From Eriocheir sinensis (lineage: Eukaryota > Arthropoda > Malacostraca > Decapoda > Varunidae), in contig NC_066513.1 in NCBI RefSeq assembly GCF_024679095.1, forward strand, positions 10,383,386 through 10,447,385: a stretch of DNA of 64,000 nucleotides. The letters run 5' to 3'. Positions 47,842-61,440 of the stretch are shown piece after piece. Both the position numbers and the translations under genes were made by a program. The notes beneath the pieces are model-generated. The model did no database searches. It was not told where the DNA came from and saw only the letters and a program-made list of their open reading frames with translations. Positions within the stretch are counted from its first letter, which is position 1. Each line of letters begins with the position of its first letter.

Positions 47842-50440
47842 TTATTCTGAAAAGTCTGTATCTACTAGCATATATTCAAGGGGGGATGATGAGAGCATTT
47901 GATTTATTTCTTCCTGTTCCGCGGCTTGCATTAACATGTCATCATCCGCCTCTACCCGTTTTATCAAGGGAAAATATTGCTCGACCAGCACATCCCGTTC
48001 TCCCCACAATTCATAGGTTTCTTCTTCTAGTTCTCCCATTTCACCGATCTCTTGCCCACCCATTACCTCGGCTAGTCTCGCTTCTGTTATGCCTTTTTCA
48101 TCGCCTTCCTCCAAATTTTCTTCGTTTGACAGTGTCATGATCTGGGCTACCTCCTCCTCCTGCTCTTCCTCCTCTATCCCTATAGAATTATCGGGATGAC
48201 CGTAAGATCGCGACTCCAAGGTGCTAATGTAGTATCTTTTGTCCTCAACTACAGATATCCCTCTCTTGGGATATTTTACTGTACTCATTCGTCCATTGCG
48301 CACTGTGAATCCCTGATAGTCAAAGGTAAATGTCTGCTTCTGGAATAGGGCGTCTTTGTATCGCTGATGAGCAATTTTCTTCTTTATGAACTTTGGAACG
48401 CCCTTAGCTGAACTCAACCGGTCACCGTCTGCCAAGAGGATGGAGTAGCATTTTGGTTTTACACCTTCAAATTCTGAGATGGTTCTTTCCCCCACTTCAG
48501 ACTTGAGAAATCCAAGCTTTCCTTTGTTGTCTGTGCTGTACAAGGAATGTGAGGGGCTAAAGTTACTTGTGTCTATATAGCTTTTGAAGGGTTCCTGCGA
48601 GTACTCTGTTAATAGATCAAGAGTTTCAATTTCTGTTATTAAGGAATCAGTGTCACAATACACTAGTTTCGCCCGATCTCCGTAATGAGCCTTCAACACA
48701 TTGTAATAGAAATCATATAGTCGCAGCTTGGACAGCTCTAGGATGTAGTAGCCAATGTAGTTTGGATGATTCACCCGTGAATATTTCCTATGGCGAGTTA
48801 CAACTACATGACCATCATTGAGAGGTACAACGCGTTTAAAGTAAGGACTTCGGGCCAGCTTCAAAAACTTTTCGCGGTTGGTGACAATATCTATGTCTTC
48901 ACTATATTTGGCCACGTTCATCAGGAATCGACCAAAAATGCTGTTTGAAATACACTTGATTGCATTTTTCTTGATAGGGCAAGTAGCACTTTTGCGGGCT
49001 TCTATGTTATCCTGAATGAGGTCCACAAGAAAGTGCTTTTGCTTAAACATATAAATAGCATGCACTTTTTTTTAACTACCAGACCTAGTTGAATAAGTAG
49101 TTTAAGGAGGGGCAGAGCAAACAGCATTTTCTCCTGAGCAGCATGTGTTCCAATCAGTTTTATGTTCTTACACGGTACTGGACGGTTTTCTTCTTCATAC
49201 CATTCGCGTGTGACTGACGATATATCTCTGTTGGTGATATTGTGTCTTCTGATGATCAGTGGGAGGTCATCCGTTTTCTCAACGACTTCACGTGAGACAG
49301 CCTCAGTATCGCACAGAATGAGATATCCAAAATCGCCATCGGTTGCTTGATTGACCAAGCCCCCGCTCAAAAACGACTGCATTTCTGTCTCATCTAGTTT
49401 TCTCATATCCCCACATGGCAACTTCTCTTGCATTACAGTGGGATAAAGACTGTTGAAGTCAAGATATGAAAGGAAAGTGCTTCTATCATGTTTTGGATTA
49501 AACTGAGGGTTCGTGTAGATGTTATTGGCGCGTACAAAACGACGCACAACACTTGTGTAGCCCCCACGCATATTTGTTTGAATGCAATGATACATGTGTG
49601 GGCTACTAAGCATCTCTAATTCCTGCTGTGTTTTTAACAAAAAAGAGTCATAGGCAAATCCTGGCAGGCTAACATAATTTACAATATCCAACCTCCACTG
49701 GGTTTTCAAAATACCTCTCCACTCTAGGAAGACATCACATAGAAGACCAACATCCACTTTTACATAAAGCAACAAATAGTCCATCAGGCTCTGACACCCA
49801 GCTACTTTCCAAACATTCTGAGCATGTTTATAATCACTTTCGGAAAGTTCTGCTTCTTGAAGCGAATTGAAAAAATCTTCGCGGGATGGAAGACGTGTCT
49901 CAGAAAGTCGTTCCATCGAAACCATATAGTCATAACAAAAAACCTGCTTTCCCTTGATCAATAATGGTAACGCAGGTGCTGGCACATCTTTCAACATCTG
50001 TTGTGTGCACATGGGTTCGTTCCCATTACTGATGAATTGGTTCGCTAAAGCCGCGAGTGAACCAGACACAAAGGCATACGAGTCAATAAATCTCAAGTCA
50101 TTTATGATGACTTCATGGTATTTCTGAACTGAACGTTTTGGTCTTAGTTTGATTTTCAAAGCCAGGTATCGTTAATTCACGCAGGATTAACGACATGTCG
50201 TAATCCGCATTATGTGCAATGAGAGAGCTGCAATTTGTGATTTTTCATTTGAAGGTTGCATCTATTACAATAAGCTCCAATGTAATTGTTTCCTGATTTT
50301 TCATGGTCATGATGTTTTACTCCTTTACCTTTTAAAACCCGTATTTACAGAGAAGACAGTGAGTTTGTTCATTGTGACGTGCCGTATCTTCATCGGTCAT
50401 ATTGATTTTATTGTAGCCTTTAGAAAATTTTAGCTTCTTC
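47842..50440 (-). pseudogene. Polinton protein-primed DNA polymerase B, copy D, nearly complete
   Basis: Two long minus-strand frames cover most of the gene. The first (49002-50159) has the exonuclease-side region and motif A, DFNSLYP at residues 234-240. The second (47842-49065) has motif B (KCISNSIFGRF, residues 37-47), motif C (YCDTDSL, 136-142) and an acidic C-terminal tail. A frameshift at the T-run near 49070 separates them. The N-terminal zinc-binding part (about 50200-50440) lies in other frames. The extreme N-terminus is absent because the 42-bp minisatellite begins at 50447. The enzyme would replicate the element from a terminal protein primer. Confidence 0.88.
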
Positions 50441-50446
50441 CAGGAG

Positions 50447-50620
50447 TGTGGGTTCAGCTAATGTAAGTTCGTTCTATATTCAAAACAGTGTGAGATCAGC
50501 TAATGTAAGTTCGTTCTATATTCAAAACAGTGTGAGTTCAGCTAATGTAAGTTCGTTCTATAATCAAAACAGTGTGAGTTCAGCTAATGTAAGTTCGTTC
50601 TATATACAAAACAGTGCGAA
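50447..50620 (+). repeat. 42-bp minisatellite, copy D, about 4 units
   Basis: Four units joined on the left to polymerase sequence (TTCTTCCAGGAG) and on the right to the LINE fragment (GCGAACGAGGGAAG), exactly as in copy C. Confidence 0.95.
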
Positions 50621-51545
50621 CGAGGGAAGAAAATATTTTGGATTTGTTGTTAACTAATAAAGAGGACATAATAAGCAACATTGAGGTTGGGGTTCATTAG
50701 GTAACAGTGATCATAAGGAAATTAAATTTAATATTAAATGGAAGGATAGAGTCAGCAGAAACAACACTTAATACCTGACTTCAGGAAGGCGGGCTTCGAT
50801 GGTTTAAGAAAGTAACTGCAAAGGCTTAAGAGAGTAAGATCAGAAGTAGCTGAGAGCTTAAACCATAGGGTTCGTTATGTTGGGAGTATAGAACGTGTAA
50901 GAGTTCCTTTTCCTGAGTTCACCATTGGAATACGCGTTCATCTGGGAGGCTCTCCAACAATGTTTGAGCGAAACTGTAGGGATTCAGGAGTATTTATACC
51001 CTAATCAACAAGAAGATATCCATAAGGACGTGAATATACGGCATATTTATATATATCTACAAACTGGTTTGCCTTCTCTTTTCCGAATATTTGTCTGCCC
51101 AGACAGTGAATTTGAGATAAATCTGACTTATTTAACCCTCTCGCGCACGATGACGCATTTCATGTCATCAAGGGTAAAAGGTTCTGGCGGACGATGACGC
51201 GAAACGCGCCATAAAAGTAAATAAAAATTATTAAAATTAAGTTTTCGATGAAAGTGCGTCAAATTTGCAGTTGTTGGGATAAGTTTCTTAATAGTAACAT
51301 ATGGCAATCTTTCTAAGGAACGTAGATGAGGAGCTCTGAGCGATTTTTATTTGTTAGGATACTCTGACGAGAGAATAACATTCAGTTTTCTCGGTGTAAC
51401 TCGGGAACTAATAGACGCATGAGGAATTTGAAGATACCATAAGAATCCTCACTAAATTCCGCTTCGGAACATATATTCGGCTAAAAAAGTTGGCCCACAA
51501 AATTTTGAGCAAGCAGCAGATTTCTCAAGAATCAGAGGGGAATGG

Positions 51546-51600
<55 letters not shown>

Positions 51601-51952
51601 TCCCTTTTTCACGGAAAAAAGTAAACTCGATGCGGCAACGTCTAAGGTCATATGACACCGAAGAGCAGGCAGAAAATATAAAGAAATGCAAGTTGAGAAA
51701 AGAAATAAGAAGAAATAAGTTAAGAAATGAAATATAAGACATTAATTAATGAGTGATTTTATTTGTTATGCTACTCTGACGAGAGAAAAAATTCAGTTTT
51801 CTCGGTGTAACTCGGGAACTAATAGACGTTTGAGGAATTTGAATATACCATAAGAATCCTCACTAAATTCCGCTTCGAGCATATAATCGGCTAAAAAGAT
51901 GGCCCACAAAATTTCGAGCTAGCCGCAGATTTCTCAAGAATCGGAGGAATGG

Positions 51953-51989
<37 letters not shown>

Positions 51990-52353
51990 TACGATCCCTT
52001 TTCACGGAAAAAGGTAAACTCGATGCGGCAACGTCTAAGGTCATATGACACCGAAGAGCAGGCAGAAAATATAAAGAAATGCAAGTTGAGAAAAGAAATA
52101 AGAAGAAATAAGTTAAGAAATGAAATATAAGACATTAATTAATGAGTGATTTTTATTTGTTATGCTACTCTGACGAGAGAAAAAAAAAATCAGTTTTCTC
52201 GGTGTAACTCGGGAACTAATAGACGTATGAGGAATTTGAAGATACCATAAGAATCCTCACTAAATTCCGCTTCGGAGCATATAATCGGCTAAAAAAGATG
52301 GCCCACAAAATTTCGAGCTAGCCGCAGATTACTCAAGAATTGGAGGGGAATGG

Positions 52354-52387
<34 letters not shown>

Positions 52388-52745
52388 ATCCCTTTTTCAC
52401 GGAAAAAGGTAAACTCGATGCGGCAACGTCTAAGGTCATATGACACCGAAGAGCAGGCAGAAAATATAAAGAAATGCAAGTTGAGAAAAGAAATAAGAAA
52501 TATGTTAAGAAATGAGATATAAGACATTAATTAATGAGTGTTTTTTATTTGTTAGGCTACTCTGACGAGAGAAAAAAAAAATCAGTTTTCTCGGTGTAAC
52601 TCGGGAACTAATAGACGTATGAGGAATTTGAAGATACCATAAGAATCCTCACTAAATTCCGCTTCGGAGCATATAATCGGCTAAAAAAGATGGCCCACAA
52701 AATTTCGAGCTAGCCGCAGATTTCTCAAGAATCGGAGGGGAATGG

Positions 52746-52791
<46 letters not shown>

Positions 52792-53520
52792 ATCCCTTTT
52801 TCACGGAAAAAGGTAAATTCGATGCGGCAACGCCTAAGGTCATATGACATCGAAGTTAAGAAATGAGATATAAGACATTAATTAATGCAAAATCAGAAAA
52901 AAAAAAAAGACTTGGTGCTGCAGTGTTTAGGGTTAGATGGCACCAAATAACCGGAGTAAAAAAAAATATATATAAGTTGAGGAAAGAAATAAGAAGAAAC
53001 AAGTTGAGAAATGAGAAATAAGAAGATAATGATACAATACATCCAGCAAAAACTTAAATAATTTATCGAGTCTTACGTTCAATGGCGATTTTTTATTTTA
53101 TTTTCGGACTTGCATTAGAGAGTAAATTCATATTTCAGCCTGGTCATTAACCTAATGTCCTTAACCTTTTCCGTGATTATAATCTCGTGGTCATTCGAGG
53201 GTCAAAGAAAGATCTTATCTTAACCCTTCAAGTATCACTCCCCCTAACTCCCTGCTGGGCAACCCTACTACATTAAACTTCTCGATTCCTTACGCTAGTC
53301 CGAGAGTGGGTGAGGGGGGTGAAAAGGCAAAAGAGATGGGTGGGGGGTTAGGAGGGGGTGAAAGGTAAAATAGATGTGGGTAGGGGGTCTAGATACCCCT
53401 CTTCCGTAACCCCCCCGCAAATTACCCCCGCTCCCGTAACCCCCCCCGCTCACCCCCCCAACCCCCACTTCCAGTCCCCCCCGCTGAGGCAACCCCCACT
53501 TCCGTACATTTGTTACTACT
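50621..53520 (+). repeat. Polinton terminal region, copy D
   Basis: Contains the LINE endonuclease fragment (50621-50900), the dyad block (51137-51220), four (CA)n-cored units with cores at 51547-51598, 51954-51987, 52354-52385 and 52747-52789 (spacing about 395-407 bp), the subterminal unique block and the G/C-tract terminus (about 53230-53520). Confidence 0.88.

Positions 53521-54842
<1,322 letters not shown>

Positions 54843-54925
<83 letters not shown>
54843..54925. repeat. (TA)n tract
   Basis: About 83 bp of TA between the truncated SINE and the 3' end of a LINE. Confidence 0.97.
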
Positions 54926-54929
<4 letters not shown>

Positions 54930-56420
54930 CATAGGAAGCAGCTCAAGGGCAAAAATTAGGAAACGATACTGAAAAAAAGCCTGTTATTCGCTGCTACCAC
55001 AAAAAGCGCTCAGGCGAGTGGCCAAAAGAGAGGTCAACTTCGAAAGGAGAGGTGTCCTGATACCCTCCTCTTGAAAGAGTTCAAGTCGCAGGCAGGAGGA
55101 AATACAGATGAAGGAATATTGTTCCAGAGTTTACCTGCGTGAGGGATGAAAGAGTGAAGATTCTGGTTAATTAACTCGTGCAAAAGTGATTTGGACAATT
55201 AAGAGATGAGCTTGAGTAGAAAGTGGATTGCCGCGAGACCGCGGGAAGGGGGGAGGCATGCTGTTAGGAAGTTCAGAAGAGCAGTCAGCGCGAAAATATT
55301 GATAGAAGATAGAAAGATAGTCAACCTGGCGGTGGAACCTTAGTAGAGGTAGGAGACTGTCAACTGGTGAGACGAAGAGCCTTAGACTCCTCTCTGTCCA
55401 AGAAAGCTGTGTGAGTGGAGCCCCCCAGCACGTGAGATGCATACTCCATACGAGGGCGTACAAGGCCCCAGAATATGGATAGCAACTGTGCTGGGGAGAA
55501 GAACTGGCGGAGAACGCCCAACCTCGAGAAAGCTGATTTAGTGAGAGAAGAGATGTGAAGTTTCCAGTTGAGATTTTGAGTTAAGGATAGACCGAGGATG
55601 TTTAGTTTTGAAGAAGGTGACAGCCGAGTGTTGTTGAAGAATAGGGGATAGGTATTTTGAAGATTGTGTCGAGTTGATAGGTGGAGAAATTGGGTTTTAA
55701 GGTATTGAAGGACACAAGGTTCCTACCCCAATCGGAAATGATAGCAAGGTCTGAGGTTAAGCGTTCTGCAGCCTCCAGTCTGGAGTCTTGTAATTCCTGT
55801 TGAGAGGGTCATCTGTAGAAAAAAGTTGAATAATGCAGAGTGGAGTCGTTAGCGTATGAGTGGATATGACAGTTTGTTACGGAAAGAAGATCATTGACGA
55901 ATAACAGGAAGAGAGTGGGTGATAGGATAGAGCCCTGTGGAACACCACTGTTGATAGGTTTAGGGGAAGGACAATGATCGATTACCACAGCAGAGATAGA
56001 ACGGGTGGAAAGGAAACTGGAGATAAAGGAAGAGAGAAAAGGATAGAAGCCGTAAGAGTGCCGTTTAGAAAGCAGAGTTGTGCCAGACTCTATCGAAAGC
56101 TTTTGATATGTCTAGCGCAACTGAGAAAGTTTCACCGAAACGGCTAAGAGAGGATGGCCGAGAGTCAGTTAAGAGAGCAAGAAGATCGTCAGTAGGACGC
56201 CCCTTGCAGAACCCATACTGACGATCAGATAGAAGGTCAAAAGTGGAAACGTGCTTTTGAGTCTTCCGGCTAAGGACTGATTCAAAAGCTTTAGATAGAC
56301 ATGAAAGTAAAGCTTTAGGGCGGTAGTTTGAGGGATTGGAACGGTCACCCTTCTTTGGCACAGGCTGTATGAAGGCGTACTTCCAGTAGGAATGAAAAGT
56401 AGATGTTGATAGGCAGATAG
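54926..56420 (-). pseudogene. 3' half of a Jockey/BS-like LINE
   Basis: Close relative of 18811-20960. Minus-strand frames include 56065-56361 (KGDRSNPSNYRPKALLSCLS, DISKAFDRVW) for the reverse transcriptase palm and 55167-55463 for the C-terminal region, with degraded sequence between. The short fragment nested in the other copy at 20072 is absent here, which gives the pre-insertion sequence. The 5' half is missing. Confidence 0.8.
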
Positions 56421-56482
56421 ATAGAGAGAGAGATGGGTAGTGGTGGTAGAGGTCAGGTCAGATTATTCTTTCTGTGGGGATG

Positions 56483-56484
<2 letters not shown>

Positions 56485-56553
<69 letters not shown>
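56485..56553. repeat. (CA)n microsatellite
   Basis: Pure CA for about 69 bp. It corresponds in order to the (CA)n at 41699 in the paralogous block. Confidence 0.97.
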
Positions 56554-56554
<1 letters not shown>

Positions 56555-56579
56555 CATTTACCAGTTTAGTTGCGCGTTA

Positions 56580-56884
56580 GAACATAAGAACATAGGGAGA
56601 CTGCAAGAGGCCGAATGGCCTACACAGGGCAGCTCCAGATTCTCCCCCACTACCACCTGTCATCCTCGTCCATGTAGATATCAAGTCTACTCTTAAAACA
56701 AGCTACCTTCCCTGCACTCACTATGTGATTGCTGAGTCTATTTCATTCCCCCACCACCCTATTACTAAACCGATGCCTGCCTATTTCCTTCTTAAATCTA
56801 TACTTTTTTTAATTTAAATCCATTACTGCGTGTTCTATCCTGCTGGCTGATTCTCAGTACTTTACTTATATCGCCTTTGTTGGT
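56580..56884 (-). mobile_element. CR1-like LINE 3' fragment, part 1
   Basis: Begins AGAACATAAGAACATAGGGA and continues with ACTGCAAGAGGCCGAATGGC as at 41741. Similarity to that copy breaks after CGCCTTTGTT and resumes at 58926, so an insertion splits it. Confidence 0.8.
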
Positions 56885-58925
56885 AGGGATGCAAGTGGTG
56901 AGAGATGGAAAAAGAAAAGGAAATTCATGGTGGACAGAAGAGATAAGGAGGATAGTAAAAGAGAAAAGGGAGCTTTTTAAGAAAACTCCAAAAAGAAATG
57001 TGGCTGAGCAAGTAAAAAGGGAAAGGAAATAGAAATTTAGAGAATGCAAAATTAAATTAAAACAAGCAATAAAAGAAAGTGAGAAGAGAGTTGATGAAGA
57101 CTTTGGAAAAAGACTAAGTGAAAAATATAAAGGGAACAGGAAATCATATTGGAAAGAAATAAAAAACGAAAGACATGCAGAAAATATCTCCCCAAGTTAA
57201 ATAAATGAATTTATGAATGAGAATGGAAAGATGCTGAAAGACGGGAAAGCTGTGAAAGAGAGATGGAGAGAATATTTCAAAAAGCAGCTGTGACAGCAGC
57301 AGTTTTGAGTAGAGGTAGAGGAGAAGTATAATATATGAAGAAGTAAATCAGGCAATAAAAATATTGAGAAATGGAAAGGCAGCAGGAATTGATGGAATCA
57401 CAGCAGAAATGTTGAAGTGTGGAGGAGATGTAGTTGTTGAATGGATGGTCAAGATATGTGAAGTAGCATGGGAGGGGGTGGGGGGGGTGGTGCCAGCAGA
57501 CTGGACGAAAGCCATCATTGTCCCAGTTTACAAGGGGAAGGGCAGGAGAGGGGAATGTGTGAGCTATAGAGGTATAAGTCTCCTGAGTATACCCGGAAAG
57601 GTATATGGAAAAGTCATAATAGAGAGGGTGCTACGACTTACAGAAGAGAAAATCAGTGAAGAACAAGGATGCTTCAGGAAGGGAAGGGGATGTGTTGATC
57701 AGATAGTTTCCTTCAGGATGGTACTAGAAAAAAAATAATAGCAAAAGGAAAGAAACTATACGCTTCCTTCATGGATTTGGAAAAAGCTTATGACAGAGTC
57801 GATTGGATTGCATTGTGGGATGTTTTAAAGATTTATGGTGTGGGAGGAAAACTGCTTAGTGCAATAAAGTCTTTCTATGAGGATGCATCTGCATGTGTCA
57901 AAATTACTGGAGAAACAAGTGAACATTTTGAGATAAAAGTGGGCTTAAGGCAGGGGTGTGCATCATGTCACCATGGTTGTTTAATATTTATGTGGATGGT
58001 GTTATTAGAGAAATGAAGGGCAAAGTTGGGGAAGTTGGAGTAAGAATGTTCAATGAGGGAAGGAAGTGGGTACTGAATTCGATACTGTTTGCTGATGACA
58101 CAGTGCTCATTGCAGAAAAAGAAAGTGACTTACAAAATTTGGTCAGTGTTTTTGATAGTGTCTGTAAAAGGAGAAAGCTGAAAGTAAATGTCAACAAAAG
58201 GAAAGTGATGGTCTGTGAGCGAAGTAGAAGTGAGGTTGTAGATTTTGTATGCCCATATAGAGTGGGAATTGAATATGAAAAAGAATACAAAATAATTTTG
58301 AATGGTGAAGAAATGGAGGAGGTCAATGAGAAAGGGCATTGGAAGGAAAAGGGTGGTAGAGTCTTTGGGACGAATCATGAATGGCAGAAGTGTGAGCATG
58401 GAGGTAAAGAGGGATTTGAGAAATACAATAATAGTACCAACCCTCACATATGCAAGTGAAACGTGGGGCTGGAATGAAAGTCAGAGGTCTAGAGTGCAAG
58501 CAATGGAAATGAGTTATTTGAGGAGTGCTTGTGGTGTGAGTAGAATGGATGGAATGAGTAATGAAAGTGTGTACGAGCGTTTTGGAATGTGTCACAGGGA
58601 TGAAGGGAAGAAGTGTGGAGTGGTGGAAGAAGTGAAGCGACAGACTTTAAAGTGGTTTGGCCACATGGAGCGAATGGGGGAGAGTAAGATGACCAGAAGG
58701 GTGTATGTGAGTGAGATAGAGGGAGGAAATGCTAGAGGACGACCTCCAGTGAAATGGAGGGTTATGGTGCAAAAGTACATTAGGGAGAGGGGGGAAAGAT
58801 CTTTGAGAAACTTTGAGCAGGCAAGGAGGGAGTGTCTGGATAGAGAAAGTTGGAAACTCGTCTGCCGTGGCCATCCCCTAATGGGAGCTCCTTGGAGCAG
58901 GCGTCGATGAAATGATGATGATGAT
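56885..58925 (+). pseudogene. RTE-like LINE reverse transcriptase, 5' truncated
   Basis: Plus-strand pieces: a degraded linker (56890-57360), then NGKAAGIDGITAEMLKCGGD and DWTKAIIVPVYKGKG (57364-57738), FMDLEKAYDRVDW (57771-58016), LFADDTVLIAEKESDL with the catalytic ADD (57956-58459), and a C-terminal YASETWGWNESQ, RHVERM-like and GRPPVKW region (58302-58910). The element ends in GATGATGATGATT, a short simple-repeat tail. There is no endonuclease, so it is 5' truncated. Four frame changes are visible. Confidence 0.88.
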
Positions 58926-59190
58926 TGTAACCCTTGACCCGTTTGAATACTTCCATCAAATCTCCCCGCACTCTTCGTCTTTCTAGTGAACGTAAGTTGA
59001 GATGTTTCAGCCTATCTTGATATGGGAGGTCCCTAAGCCCCTGAATCATCTTGGTCATCCTCCTCTGAACTGATTCTAGGAAGTTGATGTCCATTCTGTA
59101 GAGTGGACACCAAAACTGGACAGCATAATCTAAATGCGGCCTAACTAACGCTAATAGCGTCTTCCATTTAGCGTAACCCGTTTCTGGGTC
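58926..59190 (-). pseudogene. CR1-like LINE 3' fragment, part 2 (RT C-terminus)
   Basis: Minus-strand frame with INFLESVQRRMTKMIQGLRD and LKHLNLRSLERRRVRGDLME, the C-terminal part of a CR1-like reverse transcriptase. It continues the fragment interrupted at 56884 by the RTE-like LINE and extends further 5' than the copy at 41741. Confidence 0.8.
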
Positions 59191-59281
59191 GTGATCTGGC
59201 GTGTTCCATTTAGCGGAACCGATCAGCTGACACCGCAGCCTGCACCCATTTTAGAGGATCTGGGTGACCCGGAGAGACCCC

Positions 59282-60523
59282 TGTCGGGAACCAGAAAACG
59301 AACAAACAAGAGGAATAGCCATAACAGTACAGAGTAAACATCTCATAGGACAAACACTAACAAAGAGGGAAACAACGAGGATAAAGGAAAATAGATACCC
59401 AGAGAGGAATGAGAGATATACAACTGTGTAAACATCTGACAGGACAAACACTAACAAGAAGGGTGACATATATAACAGTGTAAACATCTCAAGTACAAAA
59501 GACGGGAAACAACGAGGGTAAAGGAAAACAGATACCCAGACTCAGATACAGAAAACAGATACCCAGTAGGCGTGGTCAGAAAGTGTGAACAACCATTGAA
59601 AAAGACTCTGACCCGTGACGTCAGTCGTGGCGACATGTTATGAGCCAATAATTTAACAGAAAAATCACTGTGGGAGTGTCTTAAGACTGACTCACGAATA
59701 GCAGGAAAAGTAAAACAATACAACATAATGAGCGAGCAGATGGGTGTGACAGGAAGTATTGGCCATTGGTTATGTAGAAAATTAAGGGCGTGTCAAGGAT
59801 GTAAGTCCGCCTCAAGCAAAGAAAAATGTGGCCTAGAAATCAGTGGTATGGGTAGACCGAGCTTGGTTCTCGCCTCAAGCAGACCTGCTACTCACTCAGC
59901 CGAGAATGGCTGTTGTGATCTTAATCGTGAGTAGAAATTCGAGAATCTAAGGGAAACCGACTGTATTGTTCTGGAGATTATAATGTAGGAGATGTGAAGT
60001 AGGATTGTGAGTGGGACAGGATTGTGATTATTTATTTGCGATGTAAAGCAAAGGTAAAATCACTGGGTGTGGTATAATTGGGTGTTTCCATGACTTGTAG
60101 TAGATTATACTATAGGAATGTGTTATTAGGATTTTGTGAAGAGAGTACATAATGATTGTGATGTAAGTAGAGAGATACAAACCACTGCTTGTGGAACAAC
60201 GAGTGTTATTATTATTGGCAACAACTGAGCACATATTGTAGTATTATGTTTAAGACATGTCGTTTGTCACATGTTGCATCCATTGCTGAATATGCCAGTG
60301 TTATGATCGTCTGAGCATAGAATATTGCGTAAGGCAATTACTTTCATTTAATTTTAAATAAATGTATATTTTCTTTTTCCCTTGTTTATCCCCGAACTCC
60401 AGTCTCCAATAACAACTTAAGCCGGATTACGCTACCAGGGATACGAGACGGTGAGATCATTTATGGAGTAATTAATGAGTGATAAAAGAGTTGATTTAAC
60501 ACAAGAAAAGAAGGGTCCAAAAC
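59282..60523 (+). mobile_element. 5' LTR of Gypsy copy 3
   Basis: Starts TGTCGGGAACCAGAAAACGA and ends before TGGCGGCAGCGG at 60524. About 1.24 kb, with fewer of the 138-bp U3 repeats than copy 2. Apart from that it is close to 42154-43572. Confidence 0.75.
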
Positions 60524-61440
60524 TGGCGGCAGCGGTATAGGGATAAATAGGGACATATGCTTACAGTGCTTTTGTTTAATTTACTCTGACGAGAAAACGC
60601 CTCTTATTTTCATTAAGCTTTGCTCGTTTTAAGTGGCGGAAATAATAGTGACGATTTAATTATATAATTAATGGTTCTTCCGGAGGACATGGACTTTGAC
60701 GATATGGTAACGGAAACTCTGGCCAACCACTGTTGACCTGTAGTGCAATGGGTAGCACACGCGACTCAACCGAGAATTCATGAGTTCCTTCCCGGGCGGA
60801 TTGGAGAGGGATGGGCAGTCTCTCTCCACCCGCGCCGTGATCCACTCATCAGTGAGAGGGTGTCAGGTGACAGGCAGCGGCAGTGTCCCGCCTCCCAGGT
60901 TTGTTTGTTTTAGGATTGTTACCCCAGGATGGAGGGGAACACGGGGCTCTACGCCTCACAGGGTGGTGGTTTGCCGCGGCGGGCATGCAGCCATAGAGTG
61001 ACTTTATAAAGGCCTAACCCGCGTCCCCCAGGTAGGAAGTGTAGAGTATGATCTAGAAAAAAATGTGAAATACTAAGAAAAGTGTGAGGTATGGATAAAA
61101 AGTCAAGAATGAAAAAAAAATGAAGCATATGGACAATAGTGTGAAGTATTAAGATAAATGTGTGAAGTAAGAGAATCAGAGGAAGAGGAGGCCAGGGTAG
61201 GTACCCCCCTCAGTTATCTAATACAAATAACATTAAATAATTAAATGAAAATAAATAAAGAAATAAAGAAATATGCACGCTTGCAGTGGAAGAAACGGCA
61301 AATGAGCGAAGAACAAAACAGGGAGTAACCTTTAATATAATAAGATGAAGGCTATAACGAACAAGGGAGTGACCTTAAAAATAATGAAAAGAAGGCTATA
61401 ATTAACATAACTCAAGAGTAACTTTGGTAGGCAGATCGCA
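60524..61440 (+). other. Leader of Gypsy copy 3 with SINE-like piece, no gag
   Basis: Begins with the candidate primer-binding site TGGCGGCAGCGGTATAGG. The SINE-like piece lies at about 60730-60990 (GTGCAATGGGTAGCACACGC). The 44-bp repeat occurs only about twice (61318-61410). As in copy 2, no gag motif is present. Confidence 0.6.

Larger units (their letters stand above)
46386..53520. mobile_element. Polinton/Maverick copy D, right part
   Basis: From left to right: capsid-like fragment and adenovirus-type protease on the plus strand, protein-primed polymerase B on the minus strand, the 42-bp minisatellite, the captured LINE fragment, four (CA)n-cored units and the G/C-tract end ACTACT at 53520. 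It is followed by AAAGCC and the flank also seen after copy C. The left part (integrase and ATPase expected) is beyond the gap or absent. Confidence 0.85.
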
